64,000 nucleotides of DNA. It comes from Arthrobacter koreensis. Its GTDB lineage: Bacteria > Actinomycetota > Actinomycetes > Actinomycetales > Micrococcaceae. The position numbers were made by a program, and so were the translations under genes. The stretch covers positions 62,001-126,000 of the forward strand of contig NZ_WACG01000005.1 in the NCBI RefSeq assembly GCF_009193255.1, in the 5' to 3' direction. The notes beneath the pieces are model-generated. The model saw only the letters and a list, made by a program, of their open reading frames with translations. It did not search any database and had not been told where the DNA came from. Below are positions 38,357-48,806 of this stretch, piece after piece; position 1 is the first letter of the stretch, and every line of letters starts with the position of its first letter.

Positions 38357-38607
38357 GTAGAACTCCAGTCAGGGACCGCAGGCCCCGGATCGCTAGAAGT
38401 GTCTTCTCCGCAGGCCGGCACGGGACGCCGGGCTGCGGCCTCCTGTGCGAACACACAGCGTGTGAGCATCCGGCCTCCGGTTCCATCAGCATGGGGCTGA
38501 TCGATACGTACAAGCTACGCCCCCACGCGTGCCACGCGGCACAGGGACACGAAGGAGTTCGAGTTGTTCACTGCCTGTTTACGGTCCTGACTCTTCTGCC
38601 GTCCGGG
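38357..38607. other. 251-bp intergenic region, no gene seen
   Basis: Between phoH and the YoaK-like gene (both minus strand). It must hold the phoH promoter. I see a CACGCGTG octamer at 38524-38531 and modest GC-rich inverted repeats, but no supported gene or RNA. Confidence 0.5.
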
Positions 38608-39258
38608 CTAGCCGTGGAGGTGCCCGGGATGCCCCCACGACGCCGCTGCTGCCGCGGTGAGGGCAACGATTGCCGGCCCGAGGGCGGTGAGTCCCAGCAG
38701 CAGGTATCCGGCACCTCCGCAGAGTGAACCAAGCGTCAGCGCGGACCAGAGCAGCAGGTAACGGTGCCAGCCGTTTCCGCGTTCCCCGAAGAGCACAGCC
38801 GTTACCTTTTGTCCCAACTTGACCAGGGTGCCCGTCATGTAGGTAATGCCGATCGAGACTTCTCCGCCCCGCTCGAAAACCGCATTGAGCAGTCCCATTG
38901 AACCTGCCAGCGCCGGTGCCAGCATCCATTCCGCCCCCGGCACTGCCGTGCTGGCCCACGCGGCTCCGAGGACAGCGGCGGACACGCTGCAGATGGCCGG
39001 ACGGCGGTGCCGGTGCAGGATCCGGCGCAGGGAGGAAGCCGCTACTACGCCAAGGAAGAATGCGGCAATGAGGCCGAAGGCCTGCAGGAACCCGCTGAGC
39101 GACAGGTCAGCCACGGAAGCGCCTGCCCGCGTTGAATTGCCGGTCATGAAGGAGACGAAGTATCCGCCCAGATGGAGGAAGCCGACGGCGTCGACGTAGC
39201 CGGCTGTCCAGGCCAGGCCGGAGGCCAGGGCAATTTCCGAGCGGGTGTGCGTCAGCAT
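38608..39258 (-). CDS. YoaK-like DUF1275 membrane protein
   Basis: 216 residues, about six helices. Signature segments are SGLAWTAGYVDAVGFLHLGGYFVSFMTGNSTRAG and VSIGITYMTGTLVKLGQ (both in part), which define DUF1275. The family is widespread and functionally uncharacterised. The start at 39258 lies 15 nt after the end of uppS on the same strand, so cotranscription is likely. Confidence 0.9.
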   Translation of the reverse strand: MLTHTRSEIALASGLAWTAGYVDAVGFLHLGGYFVSFMTGNSTRAGASVADLSLSGFLQAFGLIAAFFLGVVAASSLRRILHRHRRPAICSVSAAVLGAAWASTAVPGAEWMLAPALAGSMGLLNAVFERGGEVSIGITYMTGTLVKLGQKVTAVLFGERGNGWHRYLLLWSALTLGSLCGGAGYLLLGLTALGPAIVALTAAAAASWGHPGHLHG

Positions 39259-39273
39259 CGCGGGTTGTACCGG

Positions 39274-40035
39274 TTAGGACCCGAAACGTCGCTGGCGGCT
39301 GGCGTAGTCCCGCAGGGCGCGCAGGAAGTCGACCCGGCGGAAATCCGGCCAGAGGGCCTCGCAGAAGTAGAACTCGCTGTAGGCGCTCTGCCACATCAGG
39401 AAGCCGGAGAGGCGCTGTTCGCCGGAGGTGCGGATCACCAGTTCCGGGTCCGGCTGGCCGCGGGTGTACAGGTATTCGGAGATCTGTGCGTCGCTCAGCT
39501 CGGCGGTGATTGCCTCGATCGGTTTGCCCTGGGCCTGTGCGTCCCGCAGCAGTTCCTTGACCGCGTCCACGATTTCCCGCCGGCCGCCGTAGCCGATCGC
39601 GACGTTTACGTGCAGACCGGTTGCCGCCGCCGTCGACTCGCCGAGACGCTCGAGCTGGCATGTGAGTTCATGGGGAAGGATATCCAGGGCGCCCACGGGC
39701 TGGACGCGGAGGTCGCCCTTCTCCCCCAGCCGGTCCAGGGTGTTGGCGATAATCCCCAGCAGCGGCTCCAACTCATCCGGATCACGGTTAAGGTTGTCCG
39801 TGGAGAGCATGTACAGGGTCACGACCCGCACACCGAGTTCCTCGCACCAGCCCAGGAACTCAAGGATCTTGTCCGCCCCGGCCTGGTGGCCGTCCGACGT
39901 CGGAGCCCCGGCAAGCTTCGCCCAGCGGCGGTTGCCGTCAACCATGACGCCGATGTGTTCAGGAATGCGGTCCTTGACCAGGCTGCGGCGCAGGCGCCGC
40001 TCATAATAGGCGTAAACCACACCGGGAAAGCGCAC
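39274..40035 (-). CDS. uppS: cis-Prenyltransferase (isoprenyl diphosphate synthase)
   Basis: 253 residues. The enzyme condenses isopentenyl diphosphate in Z configuration to make polyprenyl (undecaprenyl or decaprenyl) diphosphate, the lipid carrier for peptidoglycan and mannosyl transfer. The catalytic MVDGNRRWAK, DGHQAGADKILEFLGWC and the C-terminal ELVIRTSGEQRLSGFLMWQS with the substrate-binding RxSGExRxS are intact. Actinobacteria often have two paralogues with different chain lengths, so the exact product is uncertain. The start is GTG 40035 with AGGTGA upstream. Confidence 0.94.
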   Translation of the reverse strand: MRFPGVVYAYYERRLRRSLVKDRIPEHIGVMVDGNRRWAKLAGAPTSDGHQAGADKILEFLGWCEELGVRVVTLYMLSTDNLNRDPDELEPLLGIIANTLDRLGEKGDLRVQPVGALDILPHELTCQLERLGESTAAATGLHVNVAIGYGGRREIVDAVKELLRDAQAQGKPIEAITAELSDAQISEYLYTRGQPDPELVIRTSGEQRLSGFLMWQSAYSEFYFCEALWPDFRRVDFLRALRDYASRQRRFGS

Positions 40036-40150
40036 GGGTGACTCACCTGCCTATCAGTCTGATCGGGGTTCTGCGGAGCGCGGGGGCTTCTCTGCTTAAG
40101 GCTACCGCGCACCGGCTCCCCTGCCGTGCAGGCAGCAGCCGAGCCGCGGC

Positions 40151-40192
40151 TACCGTCAGGTAACCTACCGGATCGTAAGTTAGGATTGGCGC
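40151..40192. promoter_or_regulatory. Promoter/possible operator of the TrhA gene
   Basis: TAGGAT at 40181-40186 lies 6 nt before the ATG, suggesting a leaderless transcript. An imperfect inverted repeat TAACCTAC-CGGATC-GTAAGTTA (7 of 8 paired) lies just upstream. Confidence 0.45.
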
Positions 40193-40930
40193 ATGAGTTC
40201 ATTCCCGGAACGAGTACCCGTGCAGCAGTATCCGGAGTCCCGCCAAGCGCCGGGGCCGCTGGAATCGGCAGTGGAAACCGTGGCTGATGCCCTTGAGATC
40301 AAACCGCGCCTGCGAGGCTGGCTGCACGCCGGCGCAGCGCCCCTAGCCCTCGCCGCGGGCATAGTCCTGGTTGCCCTTGCCCCGACCCCCGGCACGCGGA
40401 TCGCCTCCGCGGTGTACGCCCTCACCGGCATCCTGCTCTTCGGCGTCTCGGCCGTCTACCACCGCGGCAACTGGAGCCCGAAGGTGAAGACGGTCCTGAA
40501 GCGGCTGGACCACACGAACATCATGCTGGTGATTGCCGGGTCCTACACGCCCCTGGCCTGGTCACTTCTGCCGCGGGACACAGCCGTGGTGCTGCTGATC
40601 GTCATCTGGAGCGGCGCCCTGGCGGGGATCGCGTTCCGGCTGCTGTGGCTGCATGCTCCGCGGTGGCTGTACACACCGGTCTACATTGCCCTGGGCTGCG
40701 CTGCCGTCTTCTACATTCCTGATTTCTGGGCCGTGAATACGCCCGCCGCCATCCTGGTGATCGCCGGCGGGGTTGCCTACATTGCCGGCGCCGTGATCTA
40801 CGCGATGAAGCGCCCCAACCCGTCCATCAACTGGTTCGGCTTCCACGAGATCTTCCATGCGTTCACTCTGGCCGGCTTCTCCTGCCATTTCATTGCCATT
40901 CTGATGGCCGTGACGTCCGTCCAGGGATAA
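40193..40930 (+). CDS. Hemolysin III / PAQR-family membrane protein (TrhA)
   Basis: 245 residues with seven helices. Family motifs are FGVSAVYHRGNWSPKVKTVLKRLDHTNIMLVIAG (in part) with the metal-site His and Asp, and the C-terminal NWFGFHEIFHAFTLAGFSCHF with the His pair. Bacterial TrhA proteins have been linked to membrane-fluidity homeostasis. It is divergent from uppS and convergent with the DUF255 gene. Confidence 0.92.
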   Translation: MSSFPERVPVQQYPESRQAPGPLESAVETVADALEIKPRLRGWLHAGAAPLALAAGIVLVALAPTPGTRIASAVYALTGILLFGVSAVYHRGNWSPKVKTVLKRLDHTNIMLVIAGSYTPLAWSLLPRDTAVVLLIVIWSGALAGIAFRLLWLHAPRWLYTPVYIALGCAAVFYIPDFWAVNTPAAILVIAGGVAYIAGAVIYAMKRPNPSINWFGFHEIFHAFTLAGFSCHFIAILMAVTSVQG

Positions 40931-40948
40931 GCAGCGTCAGTTCGCGGA

Positions 40949-43048
<2,100 letters not shown>

Positions 43049-43053
43049 GGGGA

Positions 43054-43371
43054 TTATCCTGCCGGGTTGGAGCTCGGTCGCCGCGGCTCAGTTCCGTCGG
43101 CCGGAACCGTGTCCGGGGCCGTTTCGGGCGCACCGTCCACAGGACCGCCGTCGGCCGCCTCCTCGCCTTCACCGGTGACCTGGGCACGGTACCGGACCCG
43201 GCGGATCCGCTTGACCATGTCCCGGATCAGGAACACTACGCACAGGGCCAGGAACAGCGTCGCCAGGAAACCCAGCAGGCCGGGCGTGATGTCCCCCTCC
43301 TCGAGGCCGGGTTTCAGGTCTCCCTCGATCGGGGAGGTGACGGTGAGGGTGAGGCTGTACAGCAGGTTCAC
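43054..43371 (-). CDS. Small single-pass membrane protein, unknown
   Basis: 105 residues from GTG 43371, preceded by GAGAGAAA. There is one hydrophobic helix (LLGFLATLFLALCVVFLIR) flanked by basic residues (DMVKRIRRVRYR) and an acidic, Pro-rich tail. I do not assign it to a named family. It is placed between mca and the DUF255 gene on the same strand; small membrane proteins next to mca occur in other Actinobacteria. Confidence 0.72.
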   Translation of the reverse strand: MNLLYSLTLTVTSPIEGDLKPGLEEGDITPGLLGFLATLFLALCVVFLIRDMVKRIRRVRYRAQVTGEGEEAADGGPVDGAPETAPDTVPADGTEPRRPSSNPAG

Positions 43372-43423
43372 GGGGTTTCTCTCTCTTGGCAGAAGGCGGC
43401 GCACCGGGCGCCGGATCTACCCT

Positions 43424-44332
43424 CTATCGTATGCCAGCAAAGAGGTCTGTTTCAGGCACCTGTGACGGGACCCGGGATTCGATCAGCGAATAGTCTTCCC
43501 ACGGCCACACCTGCCGCTGCAGGTCAGTGCTCACGGCGAAGAAGAATCCCTCCGGGTCAACCTGGGTACGGTGTGCCTTCAGCGCCTCGTCACGCACGGG
43601 GAAGTACTCTCCGCAGTCAATCTGCGTGGTGGTGGGATGCAGCGGTGCCGGAGGCTGGTGGCCCTCGCTGTCGGCTTCGAGCCAGGCGGCAAGCCGTTCC
43701 GCGTAGGGAGATTCAAGGCCGGCCTTCGTCAGCGCATCATGGAGGGCACGGAAGCGTTCCGGATTGAAGCCGCGGTCGTAGTAAAGCTTCAGCGGTTCCC
43801 ACGGGGCACCGGTGCCGGGGTACTTCGCGGCGTCGCCGGCAGCGTGGAAGGCTTCCACCGCAACCTTGTGCGCCATGATGTGGTCCGGATGGGGGTAACC
43901 GCCATTTTCGTCGTAGCTGATGATCACATGGGGGCGGAACTCACGGACCAGCTTCACCAGCGGAGCAGCCGCCGTTTCAAGCGGTCGCAGCGCGAAGCAG
44001 CCGGCGGGAAGCTCGGGCAGCGGGTCCCCTTCCGGGAGCCCCGAGTCCATGAAGCCGAGCCAGCGGTGTTCAATGCCCAGGGCAGCCTGGGATGCTGCCA
44101 TTTCGGTGCGCCGCAGTCCGGCGAGGTCCCGCTTGGCAGCGGGGACGTCTGCGGCGGCAGGATTGAGCACGTCGCCGCGCTCCCCGCCCGTGCAGGTGGC
44201 AACCATGACGCGCGCACCCTGGGCCGCGTAGGACGCCATGGTGGCCGCGCCCTTGCTGGCCTCGTCATCGGGGTGGGCGTGAACCGCCAGCAGGCGCAGT
44301 TCTCCGGGCAGTGAATTGGTTTCGCTGGACAA
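43424..44332 (-). CDS. mca: Mycothiol S-conjugate amidase
   Basis: 302 residues from a TTG at 44332, chosen because AGGAG stands 8 nt upstream and because homology starts at LRLLAVHAHPDDEASKGAAT. The zinc motif AHPDDE and the later ENGGYPHPDHIMAHKVAVEAF (in part) identify the LmbE/Mca group, and HRTQVDPEGFFFAVS is typical of Mca rather than MshB. Mca cleaves mycothiol conjugates of electrophiles to release mercapturic acids, which is a marker of Actinobacteria. It is divergent from DUF4307, its usual neighbour. Confidence 0.93.
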   Translation of the reverse strand: MSSETNSLPGELRLLAVHAHPDDEASKGAATMASYAAQGARVMVATCTGGERGDVLNPAAADVPAAKRDLAGLRRTEMAASQAALGIEHRWLGFMDSGLPEGDPLPELPAGCFALRPLETAAAPLVKLVREFRPHVIISYDENGGYPHPDHIMAHKVAVEAFHAAGDAAKYPGTGAPWEPLKLYYDRGFNPERFRALHDALTKAGLESPYAERLAAWLEADSEGHQPPAPLHPTTTQIDCGEYFPVRDEALKAHRTQVDPEGFFFAVSTDLQRQVWPWEDYSLIESRVPSQVPETDLFAGIR

Positions 44333-44380
44333 CGCGGTTACTCCTGACAGCCGGCGGATCGCGCCGACAAGAATGTTCGA

Positions 44381-44386
44381 TAAAAT
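44381..44386 (+). promoter_or_regulatory. -10 element TAAAAT for the DUF4307 gene
   Basis: TAAAAT ends 6 nt before the GTG start, the spacing expected if transcription starts at the start codon (leaderless). Confidence 0.55.
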
Positions 44387-44392
44387 GAAACA

Positions 44393-44881
44393 GTGAGCAC
44401 TAAGGACAGCATTCCGGATCATACTGGGGATAGCACTGCCGGTGTACCGGCTTCCGAGCGCCCAGCGGACGGTCTGTCGTCCGAATCAAGATTAGCCAAT
44501 CGGTATGGCGCACCCAAGCCGGGGCTGAGTGCCCGCACCAAGATTGTCCTGGGCTCGCTGGCAGGCGCCGCGGCCATCGGTGCCGTGGTTTTCATGGCCA
44601 TTCCTTCCGGAGCGGGAACCCTGACCTCCAAGGATGTCGGTTTCACCATCCCGGATGCGACGTCCGCCGTCGTCGACTTCAATGTCACCAAGCCCGCGGA
44701 GGCCACGGTGGACTGCGCTGTCCAGGTTCTGAGCGACAGCTACGCGGTGGTCGGATGGAAGACTGTGCGTATCCCGCCGTCGGAAGACCCCACGGTGTCC
44801 CTGAGTACCTCGGTCAGGACTGATTCCCTGGGCGTCACCGGCGGAGTCAACGCGTGTTGGATCGTGGAGCAGGATTCCTAG
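44393..44881 (+). CDS. DUF4307 single-pass membrane protein
   Basis: 162 residues from GTG 44393. A hydrophilic N-terminus leads to one helix (KIVLGSLAGAAAIGAVVFMAI) and an extracytoplasmic beta domain with DVGFTIPDATSAVVDFNVTK and CAVQVLSDSYAVVGWKTV, the DUF4307 pattern. The family is restricted to Actinobacteria and is usually beside mca. Two Cys in the outer domain could form a disulfide. Function unknown. Confidence 0.88.
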   Translation: MSTKDSIPDHTGDSTAGVPASERPADGLSSESRLANRYGAPKPGLSARTKIVLGSLAGAAAIGAVVFMAIPSGAGTLTSKDVGFTIPDATSAVVDFNVTKPAEATVDCAVQVLSDSYAVVGWKTVRIPPSEDPTVSLSTSVRTDSLGVTGGVNACWIVEQDS

Positions 44882-44931
44882 CCGTTTTCCGCAGCCGGTT
44901 ACGCGCCGGGGAGAATGCCGGTCCGCATGTC

Positions 44932-44960
44932 TTGGGTTTATGCCTCCCGCTGACTAGTAT
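44932..44960 (+). promoter_or_regulatory. greA promoter (TTGGGT-17-TAGTAT)
   Basis: A -35-like TTGGGT at 44932-44937 and a -10-like TAGTAT at 44955-44960 with 17-bp spacing. Transcription would start near 44967, leaving a leader of about 155 nt. Confidence 0.6.
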
Positions 44961-44966
44961 GGAGGC

Positions 44967-45121
44967 TACGTTATGCCCCGCCCAGGTGATCGCCGGATCA
45001 AATCCGAGCAAACCGGTCACCGTCCGGCGGGGTCTTTGCTTGTAAGGCCATCCAGCCTTCGCGCAATTTCAGCCAAGCCGAACCCTCTTCCCGGGTTCGG
45101 ATGTCATATAAGGAGAGACCC
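44967..45121 (+). promoter_or_regulatory. Structured 5' leader of greA
   Basis: Three nested or consecutive stems: CCCCGCC/GGCGGGG (44976-44982 with 45026-45032) enclosing CGGAT/ATCCG (44994-44998 with 45002-45006) and followed by TCTTTGCTT, then CCGAACCC/GGGTTCGG (45078-45085 with 45093-45100) just before AAGGAG. It could be an attenuator or an RNA element; it matches no riboswitch I recognise. Confidence 0.4.
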
Positions 45122-45613
45122 GTGTCTACCAACAGCGCATCTGTCGCCTGGCTCACCCAAGAGTCTTACGACCGCCTGAAGGCGGAGCTGGACCACCTTT
45201 CCGGCCCGGGCCGGACTGAGATCGTAGCCCGCATCGAGCAGGCGCGCTCTGAAGGCGACCTGAAGGAGAACGGCGGCTACCATGCAGCGAAGGAGGAGCA
45301 GGGCAAGGCTGAAGCCCGCATCCGCCAGCTGACGCAGCTGCTCGAGAATGCGCACGTCGGCGAGGCTCCGGCAGACGACGGCGTGGTGGAACCCGGCATG
45401 CTGGTGGAAGCCAGGATCGCCGGAGACGTTGAGCGGTTCCTGCTTGGCAGCCGTGAAATCGCCGGTGACAGTGACATCGATGTCTACAGCGAGAAGTCAC
45501 CCCTGGGCGCCGCCATCAACGGCCTGCGCGCCGGCGAATCAACGGCCTACACTGCACCCAACGGCAAGAGCATCTCCGTGGAGATCGTGTCCGCCACTCC
45601 GTACACCGGCTAA
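45122..45613 (+). CDS. greA: Transcription elongation factor GreA
   Basis: 163 residues from GTG 45122 with AAGGAG 6-7 nt upstream. GreA stimulates transcript cleavage by backtracked RNA polymerase. The N-terminal coiled coil carries the acidic tip in SEGDLKENGGYHAAKEEQG, and the C-terminal FKBP-like domain has EKSPLGAAINGLRAGES and ends in YTAPNGKSISVEIVS. Its terminator hairpin lies inside the end of the convergent rhomboid gene. Confidence 0.95.
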   Translation: MSTNSASVAWLTQESYDRLKAELDHLSGPGRTEIVARIEQARSEGDLKENGGYHAAKEEQGKAEARIRQLTQLLENAHVGEAPADDGVVEPGMLVEARIAGDVERFLLGSREIAGDSDIDVYSEKSPLGAAINGLRAGESTAYTAPNGKSISVEIVSATPYTG

Positions 45614-45629
45614 GCCAGACGACGGTTTC

Positions 45630-46238
45630 TCAGGAACGGGTCCGCCAGCCGGCGGGCCCGTTCCTGTTTTCCGGGCCGGTTTGCGGTCCCGTCCTTGGCC
45701 GCCGCAGAAGGATTGCGGCTACCACTCCCCCGGCCGCGCCGAAAAGGTGGGACTGCCAGGACACTCCGGCGGCCGTCGGCAGCACGCCCCACAGCAGCGA
45801 GCCGTAGATCAGGAAGAGCGCCCCGCCCAGCAGGATCTGCATGAGGTCCCGGTTGTAGAAGCCGCGGACCATCAGATAGGCGAACAGGCCGAACACGACG
45901 CCGGAGACGCCGATGGTCAGTCCCCCGCCAAAGAGCCACACCCCGATCCCGGACGCGAGCCAGCAGATCGCCAGCACCGCCCCGAAACGGCGCAGGCCTT
46001 CCAGCAGCACGAGGAAAGCGAACGCCAGCAGCGGCAGGGAGTTGCTGATGAGGTGCCCGGTCCCGGCGTGCAGCAGCGGGGCAAACAGGATCCCGTCCAG
46101 GCCCTGGAGCTGCCGGGGCAGGATTCCCAGGCCGGGCAGCAGCGTGGACTGGAAGGGCAGGGTCAGGAAATAGATGATCCACAGGCCCGCGGTAAGGCAG
46201 GCGGCAAGGACCAGTGCGCTCTTCGCCCGCTGCTTCAT
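45630..46238 (-). CDS. Rhomboid-family intramembrane serine protease
   Basis: 202 residues with six helices. The histidine-containing segment GTGHLISNSLPLLAFAFLVL and the catalytic serine motif GVSGVVFGLFAYLMVRG are recognisable; the partner His would be in WQSHLFGAAGGVV. Rhomboids cleave membrane proteins within the bilayer. The start ATG at 46238 is 2 nt from the end of ilvA, so the two genes are probably cotranscribed. The last ~12 codons double as the greA terminator. Confidence 0.9.
   Translation of the reverse strand: MKQRAKSALVLAACLTAGLWIIYFLTLPFQSTLLPGLGILPRQLQGLDGILFAPLLHAGTGHLISNSLPLLAFAFLVLLEGLRRFGAVLAICWLASGIGVWLFGGGLTIGVSGVVFGLFAYLMVRGFYNRDLMQILLGGALFLIYGSLLWGVLPTAAGVSWQSHLFGAAGGVVAAILLRRPRTGPQTGPENRNGPAGWRTRS
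45631..45670 (+). terminator. greA terminator embedded in the rhomboid coding end
   Basis: A 16-bp stem with one T.G pair (45631-45646 with 45651-45666), 4-nt loop and TTTT tail, lying entirely within the last codons of the convergent rhomboid gene. Confidence 0.85.
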
Positions 46239-46240
46239 GG

Positions 46241-47482
46241 CTATCCGTGGAGGACTACGGGGTGGAAGCCTTCGGCCCGCAGGTTCTGCAGAACCTTCTC
46301 ACAGTGCTCATGGCCCTTGGTTTCCATGTTGATGGTGATTGCCACGTCGCCCATGCTGATCGATCCTCCAACCCTGGTGTGGTCCACTCCGGTGACGTTG
46401 GCGTCCGATTCCGCGATGATCCGTGAAATCGTGGCCAGCGAGCCCGGACGGTCATCCAGCAGCATCCGCACAACCAGGTAGCGGCCGGCGGCCGCGAGGC
46501 CGCGCTGGATCACTTTCAGCATAAGCATCGGATCGATGTTTCCGCCCGAGAGGATCACTGCAGTGTTGCCGGGGTTCTGGATTTTTCCGTCGAGCAGCGC
46601 TGCGACACCAACCGCACCGGCGGGTTCGACCACCAGCTTGGCGCGTTCCAGCAGGAAGATCAGGGCACGTGCCAGCGAATCCTCGCTGACCGTAACGACG
46701 TCGTCGACCAGTTCCTTGATGATCGAGAAGGGGAGCTGTCCCGGCCGGCCCACGGCGATGCCGTCGGCGATGGTGGAGACCTTACTCAGCGGCACCAGGG
46801 CATCCGCCGCGAGGGAGGGCGGGTAGGCTGCGGCGTTCTCCGCCTGGACGCCGATGATCCGCACTTCGCGGCCCAGCTCCCTGGCACGTTCCTTGATGGC
46901 GACGGCGACGCCGGCCAGCAGGCCGCCGCCGCCGACACCCATCAGCACGGTGTCCAGGTTGGGGATCTGCTCCAGCAGTTCCAGGCCGAGGGTTCCCTGT
47001 CCCGCCACGATGTCCACGTTGTCGAAGGGGTGGACAAACACGGCACCGGTTTCGTCGGCGTAGCGCTGGGCCTCAGCGAGTGCTTCGTCCACGTTGTGGC
47101 CGTGCAGCACCACCTCGGCGCCGTGGCCCTGCGTGGCCGCGAGCTTGGGAAGGGCAACTCCCAGGGGCATGAAAATCCGGGCCTTGATACCCAGCCGTGC
47201 TGCGGCAACGGCGACGCCCTGGGCGTGGTTGCCTGCCGAAGCGGCCACGACCCCGCGCGCCTTCTGTTCCTCGCTGAGCTTTGCCATCCGTACGTAGGCA
47301 CCGCGCACCTTAAAGGACCCGGCCCGCTGGAGGTTCTCGCACTTGAGGTAGACCTCGGACCCGGTGAGCCGTCCCAGCGCCCGGGACTGCTCAATGGGAG
47401 TGTGGGCAATAACCCCGTCCAGCAGCTTTGCGGCCGCGTGGATGTCGTCAAGGGTTACCGGCAGCTGGGGTGAATCGGTCAA
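46241..47482 (-). CDS. ilvA: Threonine ammonia-lyase (biosynthetic/catabolic type with ACT domain)
   Basis: 413 residues from TTG 47482, which overlaps the stop of the upstream gene (TTGA). It deaminates threonine to 2-oxobutanoate for isoleucine synthesis or catabolism. The PLP lysine is in SFKVRGAYVRM, the phosphate-binding loop is GGGGLLAG, and a single C-terminal ACT-like domain starts near residue 330 (YLVVRMLLDDRPGSLATISRI). One ACT domain and ~410 residues fit the shorter class. The longer open frame upstream is antisense-like, Arg/Pro-rich and not conserved. Confidence 0.94.
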   Translation of the reverse strand: MTDSPQLPVTLDDIHAAAKLLDGVIAHTPIEQSRALGRLTGSEVYLKCENLQRAGSFKVRGAYVRMAKLSEEQKARGVVAASAGNHAQGVAVAAARLGIKARIFMPLGVALPKLAATQGHGAEVVLHGHNVDEALAEAQRYADETGAVFVHPFDNVDIVAGQGTLGLELLEQIPNLDTVLMGVGGGGLLAGVAVAIKERARELGREVRIIGVQAENAAAYPPSLAADALVPLSKVSTIADGIAVGRPGQLPFSIIKELVDDVVTVSEDSLARALIFLLERAKLVVEPAGAVGVAALLDGKIQNPGNTAVILSGGNIDPMLMLKVIQRGLAAAGRYLVVRMLLDDRPGSLATISRIIAESDANVTGVDHTRVGGSISMGDVAITINMETKGHEHCEKVLQNLRAEGFHPVVLHG

Positions 47483-48750
47483 CGTGGGTTCTCTTCTGTG
47501 GTTGCGGTTGGTTCTTTGTCCTGGTCTGAGCCGGGACGGAGGAGGGCAAGGTCCTCCTCTTCCTCTTCTCCCCCGGGCTCCGGAGGTGCCGAGCCCGGCG
47601 GCCCGAACTCGGCGTCCCGCTGGAGCAGCGGGTCCTGTTCCCACTGCCGGCCGGCGATGTAGCGCACGGTGGCGTTCAGGATAGCCATCAGGGGAACGGC
47701 GAAGAGTGCGCCGGGGATGCCTGCAACGAGGCTGCCGCCGGTAACGGCAAGGATAACTGCCAGGGGATGCAGGGAGACTGCCTTGCCCATGATCAGCGGC
47801 TGGAGGATGTGGGATTCGATCTGCTGGACCACCAGCACGATGATCAGCATTACGACGGCGTTTGGCCAGCCGTTGGCGACCAGCGCCAGGAGCACGGCAA
47901 TACCACCGGTGACGAATGCACCGATGAGCGGGATGAAGGAGCCCAGGAATACCAGGACCGCCAGGGGAAGCGCCAGCGGCACGCCAATCAGCGCCGCACC
48001 TCCGCCGATGCCGACGGCGTCGATGAACGCCACCACCAGCTGGACGCGGACGTAGTTGGTCATGGATTCCCAGCCGCGCATTCCTGCGCCGAACGCTGCA
48101 GGCCGGGCCCGCCGCGGCATCAGTCCTACGGTGAACCGCCAGATCTTGCGCCCGTCGAGCAGGAAGAAGACCAGTGCGAACAGTGTCAGGAGGATTCCGG
48201 CCGCAAAGTGCCCGGCACTGGCGCCAACGCTCACGGCCCCGGAGAGGATGCTGCCGGTGTTGTCCTGCAGGGCGGACGTCGCCTCGTTGATCAGCTCGTC
48301 GATTTGGGTTGAGGTGACCCTGAGCGGGCCGTCTACCAGCCAGCCCTGGACCTGGTCGAAACCTGCGCTCACCTCGTCCCAGAGATTACGGAAACCCAGG
48401 GCGAGCTGCCGGCCCACTAGGGTCAACGCCGCAACAATGAGGCCGAGGAAAGAGACGATCGTGACGGCAACGGCAAGGCCCGAGGGAACCTTGTTCCGGC
48501 GCAGCCATGAGCTGATCGGAGCAAGCAGCCCGGCAAGGAGGGCTGCGATCATCAGCGGGATAATCAGCAGGGAGAAGTGTCCGAGCAGCCACACCAGCCC
48601 GGCACTGACGATCAGTACTACACCAAGCCGCCAGGCCCAGGATGCACTGACGCGCAGTGCGTAGGGGACGTCGTCGCCTGCACGGTTGGCGCGCACCGCG
48701 GCGGCCTGAACGGCCTTGGGCGCGGCAACCCTGCGCGCATGTGGTCTCAT
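47479..48750 (-). CDS. AI-2E-family permease
   Basis: 423 residues with about eight helices in the AI-2E/PerM arrangement: an N-terminal helix pair (WRLGVVLIVSAGLVWLLG), the long extracytoplasmic segment, then FLGSFIPLIGAFVTGGIAVLLALV and VVQQIESHILQPLIMGKAV SLHPL, which define the family. The name derives from an E. coli autoinducer-2 exporter, but most members have other or unknown substrates. The C-terminal tail is acidic. It is coupled to ilvA by a 4-nt overlap. Confidence 0.9.
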   Translation of the reverse strand: MRPHARRVAAPKAVQAAAVRANRAGDDVPYALRVSASWAWRLGVVLIVSAGLVWLLGHFSLLIIPLMIAALLAGLLAPISSWLRRNKVPSGLAVAVTIVSFLGLIVAALTLVGRQLALGFRNLWDEVSAGFDQVQGWLVDGPLRVTSTQIDELINEATSALQDNTGSILSGAVSVGASAGHFAAGILLTLFALVFFLLDGRKIWRFTVGLMPRRARPAAFGAGMRGWESMTNYVRVQLVVAFIDAVGIGGGAALIGVPLALPLAVLVFLGSFIPLIGAFVTGGIAVLLALVANGWPNAVVMLIIVLVVQQIESHILQPLIMGKAVSLHPLAVILAVTGGSLVAGIPGALFAVPLMAILNATVRYIAGRQWEQDPLLQRDAEFGPPGSAPPEPGGEEEEEDLALLRPGSDQDKEPTATTEENPR

Positions 48751-48806
48751 GGGCTCATCTTTCCATAGTCAACTGGTCATTCCCTGACCTTTACGGCACC
48801 CCTGGA

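Noticed and set aside
38289-38513. A 74-residue frame at the phoH 5' end (minus strand)
   Set aside because: It overlaps most of the phoH start region in another frame, is Arg/Cys/Pro-rich and has no ribosome-binding site.
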